DNA of 64,000 nt from Azadirachta indica (GCA_022749755.1 CM040442.1:5616457-5680456), one strand, 5' to 3'; shown: positions 1-13,000, numbered from the stretch's first letter. Translations and numbers: made by a program. The notes: generated by a model not told the origin, from the letters alone.

Positions 1-204
1 CTCACCAGCCAACAAACCTGTCCTTAAACGACTTTAAGTGGGAAGCCTCTCAATGGCTGCCCACTTAAGTGCCTCTTCATCTTCTTGGTGATCTTCACTA
101 AACGACCTGGAAAACGCTGCAGATCCAGTGTCTCGCCATAACGTAGAACTGTTTGCACGTAAACTGTTTCCAAGTTGATAAAGATCACCACCCCGCACAT
201 CCAT
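1..204 (-). pseudogene. G0: 5' end of a PDR/ABCG transporter gene, exon 1 with a nonsense codon (runs off window)
   Basis: Reading the minus strand from an ATG at 202-204 gives the N-terminus of a full-size PDR transporter. It has the family's acidic patch followed by [14 protein letters not shown] and lines up residue for residue with exon 1 of the gene at 874-8692. At codon 57 a TAA (34-36) stands where that copy has Tyr (TAC); beyond it the same frame continues as a PDR-like SRLRTGLLAGE to the window edge, so only one base seems to break the frame. The rest of the gene would lie before position 1. A second in-frame ATG at 226-228 is possible, but the 202-204 start matches the other copies better. 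I call it a pseudogene or a non-functional allele. A sequencing error at one base is the alternative. Confidence 0.7.
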
Positions 205-642
205 GCTTGCTGAAATAACACACAACAAACAACAATCGCAGCAGAAAAAGTTGTCTCTGAGCTCTGCAACGGATGAGAAAACTTATGGTTAATTTGATTG
301 ATCTAATTCTCATTTATATTGAGTTTAATTGGTCAATGAAGAGATTGATGATCCGATTTTTGTGGTTTCTCTTTAAATGTAATCATGTTAATTTTCTTTT
401 ACGTGGACTTGGATACCTTTCAGACCTGTAACGTTAGAGTCAGGAGGAAAAATATTTTCAAAAATAGGAAGGAAAAGAAAAGAATGTTAGAGGAAGGTTC
501 TTGGCATAATTACATTCGCCTCCCTAGGAATTGATAAAAATATGTTTTTGTATTTAATTTAGAACTTTAATACTATTTGTCAATTTGCAAAATTCAACAT
601 TCTATTAACATATAATATGTTACTTCTAACATTTAGCACGTG
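205..642. other. Spacer upstream of G0
   Basis: AT-rich spacer that should hold the G0 promoter (minus strand). I see no open reading frame of substance and no convincing TATA element. A short stretch near 580-610 resembles the spacer between G1 and G2 around 9105-9130, which fits duplication of gene plus flank. Confidence 0.4.
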
Positions 643-714
643 TCCGTTGTCGTCCAGGGGTTAGGATGTCTGGCTTTCACCCAGGAGACCCGGGTTCGAT
701 TCCCGGCAACGGAA
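643..714 (+). tRNA. tRNA-Glu (anticodon TTC)
   Basis: This is a 72-nt cloverleaf. The acceptor strand TCCGTTG (643-649) pairs with CAACGGA (707-713), and A714 is the discriminator. The anticodon loop CTTTCAC places TTC at 676-678, exactly position 34 of the tRNA. The T-arm CGGGTTCGATTCCCG is intact and supplies the B box. No intron is present, and CCA is not encoded, as expected for a nuclear eukaryotic tRNA. A TTTT run starts at 723 and is a normal RNA polymerase III stop. It is unrelated to the transporter genes around it. Confidence 0.96.
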
Positions 715-873
715 AGGCTATAGTTTTCCTTTTTGTCGAAAATGCAAAATATAACTCGACATCGACATTAGATTTTTGTACCAGAATGGTACTTTATTCA
801 AATATTTGACCTCCCACAGCTTCAATGGTGTTACATTTAGTGAGAGTCCACACAAATAAATTGAGAAAAACTT

Positions 874-3800
874 CTACCGACGTTGGAAATTCAATAGCTT
901 GATGCAAATGGCAAAAACAGCTGCAAAAAGCACTGCAAATCCAACAACAACAACGGCAACAGCTCCTAAAAACTCATGTTTGAAGCCAAAATAACTTCTC
1001 AAGTACTCTTCCACAGTCACACCAGTTTCAAGCTTGTCCTTTGAATCTCCATATTGGGATTCAAGCAACCCATACAAGGTCCAAGCTGCAGGGCATAGCC
1101 AATAATACCAGCTCCACCATTTTGGAATTTTCTGCAATAAAATAGGGAGGATAATAGAAGAAAAATCATTACTCAAGAGTGAAAAGTGTACAAGTGTTTG
1201 AAAGAAAAATCATTTGTAGCAGCAAATCACCTTTTGAGGGAGTAAAAATCCTGTAAAGAGGCCCCATATACCATTAAATGCGGCTGAAAAAATGCAGGCA
1301 ATATGGTAGGTTGGCGTCATAGCCACTGCCATCATGCCGTAGTAGGTGTAGTATAACAATGTGAAGAACATGAAGAATAGATACCAAAACAACTTAGCTG
1401 CAGTCCGTTCATATCCCATGACGCTATAAACTATAAGGCCATAGGTCATGGCTTGATGAAAAACATATGGGATCTCAACGAGAATCTGTAAAAAGTATTA
1501 TAAAGAAAGCAAGGAATTTCAGAAATGGGGATATTTATGTAGTAGTACATCATATGTAACGAGAACTGCTGAAAATTACCTGTGCAAAGGCATAGGGCAA
1601 TGCTGAATACATTCCAGCAGCCTTCTCCCTGTAAAAGACTGTGCGCTCAATGGATACGACTGGCTGAACACCATTAGCATTTTGGCCTCCAAGGAAAAGA
1701 ACAGCGGTGAACATAGAGCCCATTGAATTCGATAGATCTTGTTGCCTTCCTCTGTGATTCAGAATGTAAAATTAAGATTAAAATCCAGAGAGTAGCTACT
1801 AAGAGTGTGAATCTTTTTCTATTTTAAATTCTTCAGCTTTAGCTTGCTTACTTCTTGGAGCCAATGTCCCAGAACATTGTCCCAAACAACAGCGAAGTGA
1901 TAAATGTGAATAAATATCTAACAGCAGTATAGCGTGGATTACGCCAATATGACAGGTTTTGTTTCCACAGGCAAGCCTTCAATTGGGTAATAAATGACTG
2001 TGCATATTTAGTTGGAAAGTGGAGGTCCTTTGAACCTGGCGCAGGTGTGCTCAATTGTTTGATAAGTTCTTTGTTTCTCCTGAAGTTCCAGGAACATGTA
2101 AGGTAAGCTATATATGTAGGGCCACATCATGTAGTAATCACTGACATAAATATAATCATTTAACTGATCGTTGGAACTACCTGGAGAGCTCTGAATTTTT
2201 GTACAAATCAGAAAAATCAATTCCCAGAGCCATTTCTTGTGCTGGAGTGGTAACTTCCAGCATCCAGGTTGCTGGATTATAACCATCTTTAATTTTTCTG
2301 ACTCCTTCGATTCCCTTCAATAACAGGATGTATTAGACATGAATTAAGATTTAAAAATTATTCATTTAATTATTGCAATACTTTTTTTGTTATTTCTTTT
2401 TTTAAAGGGTTTGGATGGGATTGAAAAACTTCACCACCAAACCCTTGCTTCTTCTTATTACTTAACGTAACAAACCTCAAAATAGTTTATTAGATGGCAT
2501 GAGTGGTGACCCAATGGCCCCACATATATCGCTCGTCCTCCTCGCTTCAACAGGAATAACTGCAATTTCATATTCAGTTTATGTCATACTCAAACATAGA
2601 GAGGTAACCAAATGAATTTTCAATTCTTATTTTTTAATAATATCTTCCTCACCTCATCAAAGGCTTCAAATATATCAATGCTGGGCTGATGTATGGTGCA
2701 TACAACTGTTCTTCCAGTGTCCACTGTATTCCTAACAGTTCTCATCACAATTGCAGCTGCTCTTGCATCTAGTCCCGAAGTCGGCTCATCCATAAAAATG
2801 ATGGATGGATTTGCCACCAACTCAACTGCAATGTTGAGCCTCTTTCTCTGTTCAGTTGATAAACCACTCACACCGGGCAACCCAACTATAGCTCCCCTCA
2901 AAGGTTTTAGTTCCACAAGCTCCATGACTTCCTCAATGAATATCTGCAATCATTTTTCCAAATAAATTTAATGCGGTCCCAAAAGCAACTCTGTCATGTC
3001 TCAATCTTCTGTTTTGCAGATTGAAAAACAGGTTGGACAAATTGAACTTCATTGATAGATTGATTCAGAATTGTAAATGGTTTTCCTTAGCTCAGTACTC
3101 CTGACTAACATGCCTTTCTCGGACAGCATTCATGAGAAGCTAAGCTCAAGTTTTGCAAACTAGAAACACACCAACATTGCAAAATTTCTAGAATTCGGTG
3201 CGGCCTCAGGCCAAACTCGAGCTCGACAATAGGTCAACCATGCTGGGTTTGTAATGAAGGGAAATAAAAAGCAAGTTCCTTGAAAGGTTTTGGGTTCAAG
3301 ATACCAACCTTCCTAGTTTCCGAATTGACCTCTCGTGATAATCGTAGCCAGGCTGAGTAGAGCAAGGATTCGTAAACAGTAAGATGAGGAGAATGTATGT
3401 CATTTTGTTCACAGTATCCTGATATTCGAGCAAATGTTTTTTGCTTCTTTGGATAACCTGAAATTGTGATGCTTCCCTCTATGTATCCGCTAGTTTTCCT
3501 TCCAGCCAGTACATCCATCAGGGTAGTTTTACCGGCACCACTTACACCCATTAAAGCTGTGAGAACACCAGGCCTAAAAGTGCCACTCACTCCGTTCAAA
3601 AGCACCAATTTATCCTCAGGGATACCTTGTTCTTTCATTTCCTGTAATTTCATTATAAAACATTAATTGTTTGGCTTTCTCAGCTATGCTACTTTCCAAT
3701 TTCCAAGTTCAACACACTTGTGTCTTTTTTGTTATAATATACATTACCTTTGGCATGTCTACTGAGTATGTAACTTCGTCAAAGGTAATGAAATGTTGTT

Positions 3801-6800
3801 GAAATGGAAGGATCATTCCTTGTTTCCTCTGGTGAGTTATCATGGCAGAAGTTTGTGACCTTACAGATGAAGAAGACTCTGAAAAGGTAATTCTCCTCCT
3901 GATTTCATCTCCTTGCTCTGGTAATCAACCAAAATTATTTGGTATATAGTAACAAATAGAAATCTAATTTTCGACTATATGACTGCAGGGAGAAGAACGA
4001 ATTAGCCATTCTACCTCTGTCAGTTTGGCTACCGGAGCTAATTCCTAGGGTAGACAATTGAAAGGCTTCTCTGGACGTGTGAGTAGCTTCGGTACTTTGA
4101 GATTCTGATTTAAAAGCCTGAGGTTTATCAATTGCTGAAATTTAGCTGATCAATGTTAGTATATATTTTTGCACCTTTGAAGAAATAAAGCAGAGAAAGA
4201 AAGTAAATTGTACCCACGTTTCAGATAAGTGAGAGCCAGAGTATAACTCAAATTGAACACTAATGTGAATCCAATCAATGCAACTACTCCTATCCAGTAC
4301 CAATATCCATCTGTAAAGCACTCACGAGCCTTCAAAATAGCAACCCCTAGTGTTTCTGTTGCATTTGGAAGAACCTGTTTTTTATTGAAAAGTATCCATC
4401 CATTAGTTTATTCGATTTCGGTGCAAAAGCACATATGCTCACTTCTCTAGTTCAAGAACTTACGCGACTCCAGCTATCTCCAAGAAATTCATTAATCACT
4501 ATTGCATTCTGTGCATACATCATTGGTGATATCCAGTAACCCCAAATCCACCATTTCTTTACCTGATCTGCGGCATAAGACAAAATGATGAAGAAAGAGC
4601 CATTCTTTAAGGTTTAGTCACATAAAGATCGCATTAACGGTCAAAATTGTTTGCTTATCATACCTCGTGACAGGACAAAGCCACAATTTATAAAAAGTAC
4701 AAGCAGTGCAAATGATCCAAATGTGCTTGTCACAGTCATGTCTCTACCCAAAGATGCAATCATTCGGAATAATCCAGAGGCCATCTGGCTAGCTAGCACG
4801 AGCAAAAGGTACTGCTTAAAGATCCTGCACCAAGAACTCAATCTTATAAGTTGGTACAGAATGGAAATACAGAACTCTATCTTTACAAGTAGTCAACATC
4901 TTATGTTGTTGTTTTACTTTGTCTATTTGCTCACCTCTGAATACTTGGATCAAATCCAATTGGATAATAGGTCAAGGATGTCCAAAGGGCAGTTTCTAAA
5001 AATGTTAAAGGGATCTTGAGAATCCATGTCGGAAGACCGTATACCCATGCTGGATAAAACAGCATATCCCTTTGCTTGAAAAATACAGGGAGCTTAAAGA
5101 TAGTCGAAGGAAGCTCTGTCGTTGCATTAAACATGATCGCCATCATAATGAAGAATAAAGCACCCATGTACAATGCTCCATCGGTTATTGTGTTATGGTG
5201 CATCTCCGTACGTAAGAAGAGTGTTAATCCAACCACTCCCATTACTGCAAGCTGAAAGCACAAGTAAAAGTTCTATGAATCATAATCACTTCCATAAACT
5301 CAGAGAACTGAAATGAAATCAATACTCACCTGAATGAACTTGAAGATATAAAAAGAAGAATTCCTCTTCATCAACAATAACTCTTTTGAGAAGCAAGCTT
5401 TGAGCAGTTCCTTCGTATTAACGCCATACTTCTTGGTTGTTAAAAGTGATGGATGGTTTTTGCTCTTGTCAAATGGAGTTGCAAGCTGAATTTGAAGTTG
5501 TCTTCCCACATGGAATGATTTAAATGCCTCTGCAAACTCCTTGACTGAGACAAAACTATAAAGCTCATCTTTGCGCGCCCAGTATTGCTCCTGATCTTTC
5601 CTTGATGTTACCTGCAGCAAATATTTAATAAGAAAAACTCATTCTTCTCTTGCATGGATCACCTTTATGGAAAATAATGATAAAAGAGGAAAACAAAGCT
5701 AATTATAATGCTTACCTCTTGCAAAAAGTCCGCTACACCCTTTCTTTCAGGACACTTGAAGCCCATGGATTCAAAAAATTCTAGTACTTGTTCACGGGGA
5801 CCCTGATACACAATCTGGCCATCGGAGAGGAGAATAATGTCATCAAAAAGATCAAAAGTCTCTGGAGCCGGCTGCAGGAGAGAAACGATAGCGGTTTCTT
5901 TAAGAATATGAACGTATTGCTTAAGCAAGTTCACTATTTGGAAAGTTGTCGAGCTGTCCAAACCAGTAGATATCTCGTCCAAGAGCAGCATTTTCGATGG
6001 ACCAACTAACATCTCTCCTATAGTACAAATTTATGACGTTACAAAGTGAAGTGTTATCATGATAGCAATTCATTGTTGAAGTAATTTGAGTTCGTTTACC
6101 AGTGGTGACTCGCTTCCTTTGTCCTCCAGAGATACCCCTTAGCACGTTATCCCCTACCATGATATCTGCACAAATGTCCAGTCCTAAGACCTGCAAATGA
6201 GAGGTGAAATTGAGGGATTCTATTTTCATTAGTTTTTGAAAAATGCTTCCACAGTCATAGAAATGTTATCCAGAATATTACCTTTATAACATAATCTGTG
6301 ATTATATTTGTCTCCTGACCCTCTGTTAATGCTGCCTGGAACATTAGAATTCAGATGAAAATGGAAAGAAAACTTAACGTTCGTTGAGTCTGCTACTAAT
6401 AAAAGATCTGTTAACCTAGTTTTTTCTTTTTTTCTTTGGATTTGGAAAAATCAAACTATGATATTAAAATTCTTGGACTTGTGTTTATCAGAATAAAAAT
6501 TGTAGCTAATAAAGTTCATGATCAGAACAACCCTTGCAAAACAAAAACTTGTGAATCCACCTCTATCAAAATCATATTCCAGCAGAATTATCAAATTCAA
6601 TGCTTTTATCCCTAAAATTATAACGATAGCTTCTTTATCACCTTCATGAAGACATCAATATCAGGATCAGGCTTTATATCCACTGCTTTCTCCCTCCTCA
6701 TCAACTCTGCTAACATCTCTACATTAGCAAATGGGATAGTTAGTCATACTGGCCTATGTGAAATCAATGCACTAAGTTCTGTATTTTAACAATTAGATAA

Positions 6801-8692
6801 AAGAATTTTCATCATCTTTCTAACTAACCATAACGGGATCCAGCCCCTTGGCATCTGGCAGAGAAGGACAAGGTTTCCCGTACTGTCATTTCAGGAATAT
6901 GCACATCATTTTGACTGATATAAGCTGCAGTTCTTTGAGGCACAAACTCATTCATCGAGTGGCCATTGTATGTGATGTTCCCAGACAACTGCATTTAGAA
7001 TTTTTAGTCCTTAACTAAAGCATAAAAGCAGCAATCCAAGCTAGTACATGGGTAATCAACAATAACAATCCATGAGAAAACAAAATCTGCGAAAGTAGTT
7101 TCCACCTTTAAATCCGGGTCTAGCTTTCCAGCCAAAGCCTTCAAGAGGGTGGTCTTTCCAGAACTTGGAGGACCTAAAAGTAATGTCATTCTGCAAATGT
7201 TATACAAACCCCAATGGGTTACCACATATATACATAAAAGACTACAATGCAATACACAATCAAATAATCGGAAGTCTGGTTCTCACCTGCAAGGCTTGAT
7301 GATTCCACTCACATCATTAAGAATATGGAAGTGCTTTTTTCTATTAGCAATCAGATGTAGATAGCTCAGTAAATCCTTTGCAATCAAGGGACAAAGTTAG
7401 TTCCGAGAAAATTTTAGTTGTGAGAATTCTAAAGTTCGTAAAATGGTAACCCATATTCCATAATTCAGTTAGTACCTCTATCATATTCTTAAAGAAGTTC
7501 AAAAAAGAGGGTAAAGCTCTGCTTCCCATGTATGCTTCTGCTTCTACATTTAAATTCTGAAATCTGACTTCAAGTGTGGGTATATCAATTCCAACCCTGA
7601 TAAAAATGAAAGGAAAAAAAAGAGAAATTGCTACTGAATTATCTATTTAAAAAATAAATACGAAATACTACTCCCGCCAATGATATATTGGAATAATTTC
7701 ACTTTAGTCCCCAATCTGTGTTGTAAAACTACACTTTGGTCAATATGTTGGACAGTTTCATAAATATTGCCAACATATTCATCCCTTGTATCACTTTAAT
7801 CCATGGAAACTAGTAAGTAGAACCATATTCTATCATATGTACTTAATAGGAGAACGGGTAATTAAATAACTTTATAAAATTTACTATTTCGAGAATTTGA
7901 ATCCAAATTATATTGATTAAAATGATATCATTTAATACTTTTAGTTGTTACAACTAACATTAGATTCACTTGTTATTTATTAGTATTATAAAATTTAAAA
8001 TTTTTCAATCTACTAAAATTTTGAGATTATTTGAGTATTAGATGAGGTTTAGTTTAAAATAATTTTTCTACTCTAATGTAACGAATTCACTGTAAAGAGA
8101 TTAATGAAGTTTTAGTCAAATGACTAAAATAAAATTAATGAGAACAGTAGTGATTAAAGTGAGAGAAAGCATGGAATATTAGGAGTGTTTATGACAGAGT
8201 TTCAAACTTTATTAATTAAACGTAATTGTAGGAAAAATACATATTAAACTAAAGTTTGAAAACAGTTTAGGAAGAATTCCGAATTTATTAAAAAGAAAAT
8301 TTTCTTCGTTTAAGATGTTTTCCGGTGTTGTTAGGAAAAACAAAACGACTTGTTTTCAGGAAACATTTTCGTGAAAAATACCTATCCAGGCGTTCCCTGA
8401 GCTTCAACAAGAACTTCTCATTATCTTCTTCGGTATCTTTCACCAATCTGTCAACCAGATTCTTCCTTTCCTGCAACTCAAGCTTACTTACATCAACTTC
8501 GCTTGTACCCTCCGGTGTCTTCAGTAACCCTTTCTTCAAACGACTGTAAGTCGGAAGCCTCTCAAGTGCTGCCCACTTAAGTGCTTCTTCATCGTCGTGA
8601 TCTTCTCGAAAAGATCGTGAAAAAGAAGCCTGTCCTCGGTCCGTCCATAACGAAGAACTGTTGAAAACTTGATAGAGATCACTAGCTTCCAT
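874..8692 (-). CDS. G1: full-size ABCG/PDR transporter, divergent copy, 1451 aa
   Basis: Exons, 5' to 3': 8692-8382, 7596-7476, 7375-7287, 7190-7106, 6988-6829, 6718-6642, 6335-6282, 6190-6100, 6017-5716, 5611-5330, 5251-4935, 4824-4664, 4567-4464, 4374-4218, 4134-4015, 3917-3748, 3641-3309, 2943-2653, 2559-2476, 2314-2181, 2079-1852, 1751-1580, 1485-1231, 1131-874 (TAG). All joins are GT-AG and keep frame; no stop was found. It should be a plasma-membrane ATP-driven exporter. Walker A of domain 1 is GPPSSGKT (about 180-187) and of domain 2 GVSGAGKT (about 899-906); signature ISGGQ; Walker B LLLDE and IFMDE; ends NFQRR. It is the most divergent complete copy: [11 protein letters not shown] replaces [11 protein letters not shown] in membrane domain 1, exon 18 begins with Ile instead of Met, and the linker before domain 2 is rich in Ser and Gln. 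Start chosen at 8692 (MEASDLYQ), matching the other copies; an in-frame ATG at 8782 would add an unlikely 30-residue hydrophobic leader. Substrate unknown. Confidence 0.9.
2944..3308 (-). other. Intron 17 of G1 with palindrome-rich patch
   Basis: This 365-bp intron is much longer than the same intron in the other copies. It holds a GC-richer patch (3187-3224) in which TCTAGA, GAATTC, GGCCTCAGGCC, CTCGAG and GAGCTC overlap or abut. The origin is unclear; a worn transposon end is possible. Confidence 0.5.
7597..8381 (-). other. Intron 1 of G1 (785 bp)
   Basis: AT-rich first intron, bounded by a GATAG|GTATTT donor and a CAG|GGTTGG acceptor. I see no coding sequence or terminal repeats. The first intron is often the longest here and could hold regulatory sites, but nothing specific is visible. 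Confidence 0.6.
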
Positions 8693-10045
8693 TACTGAAG
8701 AAAAAGCTAGAGAATAATGAAAGCAAAAGCAGCTAAAAAATCCCACAAAAAGCAGCTCCCGAGAGTTTTGATTTATTCGCATATAACATTACCCGAATTT
8801 CTACTCGCAATGCGGGCAGCATCTGTCCTCACAAGAAGAAAATTCTAAACATATTTTAATATGACGGGACCCCATCTTAATGGAAACCCCCACCTTATTT
8901 TTGGTGGACAATAGCGTTATTAAAAATTGTTCCCAACAAGACTCTGTAAGAGGCAAGGCTCCTAATACATTTTACATTTAAGAAAATTATTGTTAATTGA
9001 TTTATTGCCTTCTTCTTATAACTAAAATTATTTGCCATTGATTTTTTTTTTTTAAAAATAAATTAGCACTAAATAAATAAATAATTTCATTTATCATCAT
9101 TATTGACAAATTGCAAAGTTCAATAATAGAGTAGTCATCAATTTCTTCAATAAGTTTGGAATTTTTTTTAAAAAAATAATTATTATATTTTTTTTTGTAA
9201 ATTTATATCCCGATTTTATTTTTAAAAAAGTACCAAAATTAAAATTTTGCTATCCTAATGTTGATTTTATTATATCATTTTATATGAAAATCGCATATGA
9301 AATGCGATGTGAATTAAATATATAAACACTACTAATAAAATTTTTCTAATTTATCATATTAATGATCATAGTAGAGATAATAAAGTTTGACCAAACATGT
9401 TCAATCTTTCATGTTATTAAATGAAAACTCTACTATTCTCATGAACCCTAGCAGACTTTTTCATTTTTTTTTTTCTCTGTTTACTTTTACTTCGAATAAG
9501 GTTGTTGTGTGCCTAGAAGCACTTTTGCACACACGAGTTCGGATTTGGGGACCCAATAAGTAGCAGACTTTTCTAGCAAGCTGGCAGGCTATGTTTGGTA
9601 CTCAGTGGGCTAAGCTTTTAATTATACTGCCTAATTACATTTAAAAGTAAATGGGCTTGATTAGTGGTCCTGACTATTAGGGAATTTAATCAAACAAAGC
9701 CTTAACCATTAAGGCATTTAAATTTTTATGGAATATTATTTTCATCTAAAATCATAAACAAATAAATTATTTTTAATTTTTTAAGGCAACAGCAAACAGA
9801 GCCTTAAAAGTGTCCGGAGGAGAGATTCTGTTCGCCCGGCCCGTCTGGATAGGATCTACATGGGCCTCATATTGAATCAAGGAAAAAATAAACATTTGAT
9901 TAATATTTAAAATTTAGAATACAATTAGTAATAAGTACAAAATCATTAACATGTACAAGAACCTGATAAAGCACTTAGTTTCAATACATAAATAAAACTT
10001 TATGTAAAGCTAACAATACCCCAAAAAAAAAAAAAAAAATAGTTT
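8693..10045. other. Spacer between G1 promoter side and G2 3' end
   Basis: AT-rich. The side next to G1 should hold its promoter; TTATATG on the minus strand at about 8781-8787 is a weak TATA candidate about 90 bp before the ATG. The part from about 9710 to 10045 is homologous to the sequence downstream of G3 (about 20010-20038 joined to 21017-21338), so the 3' flank was duplicated with the gene. It keeps an unoccupied version of the insertion site used by the element at 20039-21016. A run of A on the plus strand (10023-10039) gives a T-tract just after the G2 stop. Confidence 0.6.
9586..9702. repeat. Possible small MITE-like inverted-repeat remnant
   Basis: The ends AGGCTATGTTTGGT (from 9586) and the reverse complement of ATCAAACAAAGCCT (to 9702) match at all but two of about 14 positions, and both resemble the GGCnnTGTTTG ends common in plant miniature transposons. 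I see no clear target-site duplication, so this is tentative. Confidence 0.3.
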
Positions 10046-13000
10046 TTATCTCCTTTGGAAGTTAAGTGCTTTAATTCCAAAAGCAAAAATAAAAGCAAAA
10101 CATACTGTAAACCCAGCAACAACAACAGCAACAACTCCCAGGAAATTATGCCTGAAACCAAAATAGCTTCTCAAGAATTGCTTCACAGTTTCACCTGACT
10201 CAAGCTCGTCTTCTATATCTCCAAATTGTGATACAACCAATCCATAAAGTGTCCAAGATACTGGAGATGCCCAGTAGTACCATCTCCACCATACAGGGAT
10301 TCTCTGTTATCAAGCAAGTTGAAAAATGTTATTTGATGGGTATAGTTTTAGGAAACCTAGCATTTGAATGAGTGACGGGCTGCGAATGCTTACCGTTCTC
10401 GGGATGAGGAATCCGGAAAAGATATTCCATATGCCGTAAAATGCAGATGAAACAATGGCAGAAATGTGGTGATTTGGTGTCATAGCCACTGCCATCATTC
10501 CATAGAAGGTGAAGTATAATAATGTTAAGAACATGAAGTATTGATACCAAACGAACTTGGCGACGGTCCATTCGAATCCAATCATTGCATAGACGATGGT
10601 ACCGTATACAAACGACTGAATGAATATATAAGGAATCTCAATCATAACCTGCAAAGGAAAACAAAAAGTTCAGTTAGAACAAAAAAAAGGAGAATTCTAG
10701 ACTTCAGGTACATAACAAGTGATAGAGCTAATTACTTGTGCAAAGGCATATGGCAAGGCTGAATACATTCCAGCAGCTTTTTCTCTGTAGAAGACTGTTC
10801 GTTCAACAGCTACAACCGGCTGCACAGATGAAGCATTTTGAACACCTAGGAACAGAACAGCAGCATACATAGAACCCATCGCATTAAACAGGTCTTGTTG
10901 CTTTTTCCTACAATTGAAAATATCAGAAGCAAGTAAGATTGAGAGGTAGATAGAACTATCAGAGTTTGAATGACAATGAAACGTAAAGTTTCAGTTTCTT
11001 GTAACTCACGTTTTAGTGCCCATGTCCCAGAACATTGTTCCGAAGATCAAAGCTATGAAGGTGGTAAACAGAAACCTAACAGCACTGTACGGGGGATTAC
11101 GCCAGTAGGACCAATGCTGTTTCCATAAGCAAGCCAGAGTCTGGGTGAAAAATGATTGTGAATACTGAGTAGGGAAATAAAGATCCTTTGAACCCGGAGC
11201 TGGCTGGCTTAAATCTCTAATGAGTGCTTTGTTTCTCCTGAAACACATTACAAACATCAGCAACAAATTTAAGCTAGCAACAACAGAACATGTACGCAGA
11301 TTTTATTCCAACAAGTTTACCATAAGCTTACCTGTACAGTTCTGAGTTTTTGTAAATAGCAGCAAAATCAACCCCCAAAGCTATTTCTTGGGATAAAGCA
11401 GAAACTTCCAACATCCAAGTTGCTGGATTATATCCATCTTTAATTCTGCTAACTCCATCAATTCCCTTCACAAAACAAAATGTAAATCAATTAGCTAGCT
11501 TTATAACGTAATTTATATGTCTAGTCAAAAAGTAATTTGAGGTTAAAATTTGTTTTGTGGTTTGTGAAAATTCATCACATCATACCTCAAAATAATTGAT
11601 AAGCTGGCTAGAATGGCGACCCAAGGGCCCAACATATATCTCTTGTCCCCCTCGCTTCAGTAGAAACAACTGCAGTGGCAGGATAAACATATTACACTCT
11701 GAAATAGAAGGAAACTTAAGCAAAACGTAACTCCCTCGATCTGCTACTAATAATTCTCACCTCATCAAAAGCTTCAAAGATGTCGATGCTAGGCTGATGG
11801 ATGGTGCAGACCACTGTTCTTCCTGTGTCCACTGTGTTCCTGACTGTTCTCATAACAATGGCAGCAGCTCTGGCATCTAACCCTGAAGTTGGTTCATCCA
11901 TGAATATGATAGAGGGGTTTGCAACGAGCTCAACTGCGATGGTAAGCCTCTTGCGCTGTTCTGTGGACAAACCATTTATTCCAGGCAAACCAACAAGTGC
12001 TTGTCTCAATGGATTCAGTTCTACAAGCTCCATGACTTCCTCAATAAACATCTGCAAATCATGGGCGCAAATGTAAATTGGTATATTTATTGCCAAGAAT
12101 ATATCCCAGCTACTTCTCTTCAAGCTGACACAGTCGACTTGTTTCAGCTGTTAATAACACAGGACACAAATGACGATAAGCCAGTAAGACAATGGAATTT
12201 CTCTACCAACCTTTCTAGTGTCAGAATCAACTTCTTGTGGTAATCGAAGCCAGGCCGAGTAGAGCAAGGACTCATATACAGTAACGTGTGGAGAATGGAT
12301 GTCATTCTGCTCACAGTATCCTGAAATGCGAGCAAATGTTTCTTGCTTCTTCGGGTAACCAGATATTGTGATGTTCCCAGTAATATATCCACCAGTTTTC
12401 CTACCAGCCAACACATCCATCAGAGTGGTTTTACCAGCACCACTTACACCCATTAGAGCTGTAAGAACACCAGGCCTAAAAGAACCGCTTACACCATTCA
12501 AAAGTACCAATTTGTCTTCAACAACACCTTGAAGTTTCATTTCCTGCCAAGTTAAATCAAACAAATTAATCATCAAGTCCTGCTACGATGCCGTAATTTA
12601 TACATTTTAATTTCTCAAACATAATGTCACCTGTGGCATGTCAACAGAGTAAGTAACTTCATCAAATGTAATGGAATGTGGTTCAAATGGAAGAACCATT
12701 CCTCTTTTCTTGTTATGATTGGCTTCAACTGTTGCTTCTATAACAAGAAAAGAATGGCTTCTAAGTTAGAATCTATCATCAGAATTTATACATACACACA
12801 CATTAGAAGATATATGAGCTTAGGCACCTGAGTGAGATCTGTGACTAGAGCTACTTGCATGAGTTGATAACTGAATGGCACCTCCTCCTCTGTTATCATG
12901 CTTGTTACTTTCAGATTCCTCAGTTATAACAGCAGAAGGCTTTTCGAATGCTGCACAAATATTTTCACAACATAAACACATAATCTCTATGTTTTAGAAG

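Noticed and set aside
3187..3224. Cloning-vector contamination in G1 intron 17
   Set aside because: The palindromes are not arranged like a linker I recognise, and plant sequence with normal splice sites continues on both sides.
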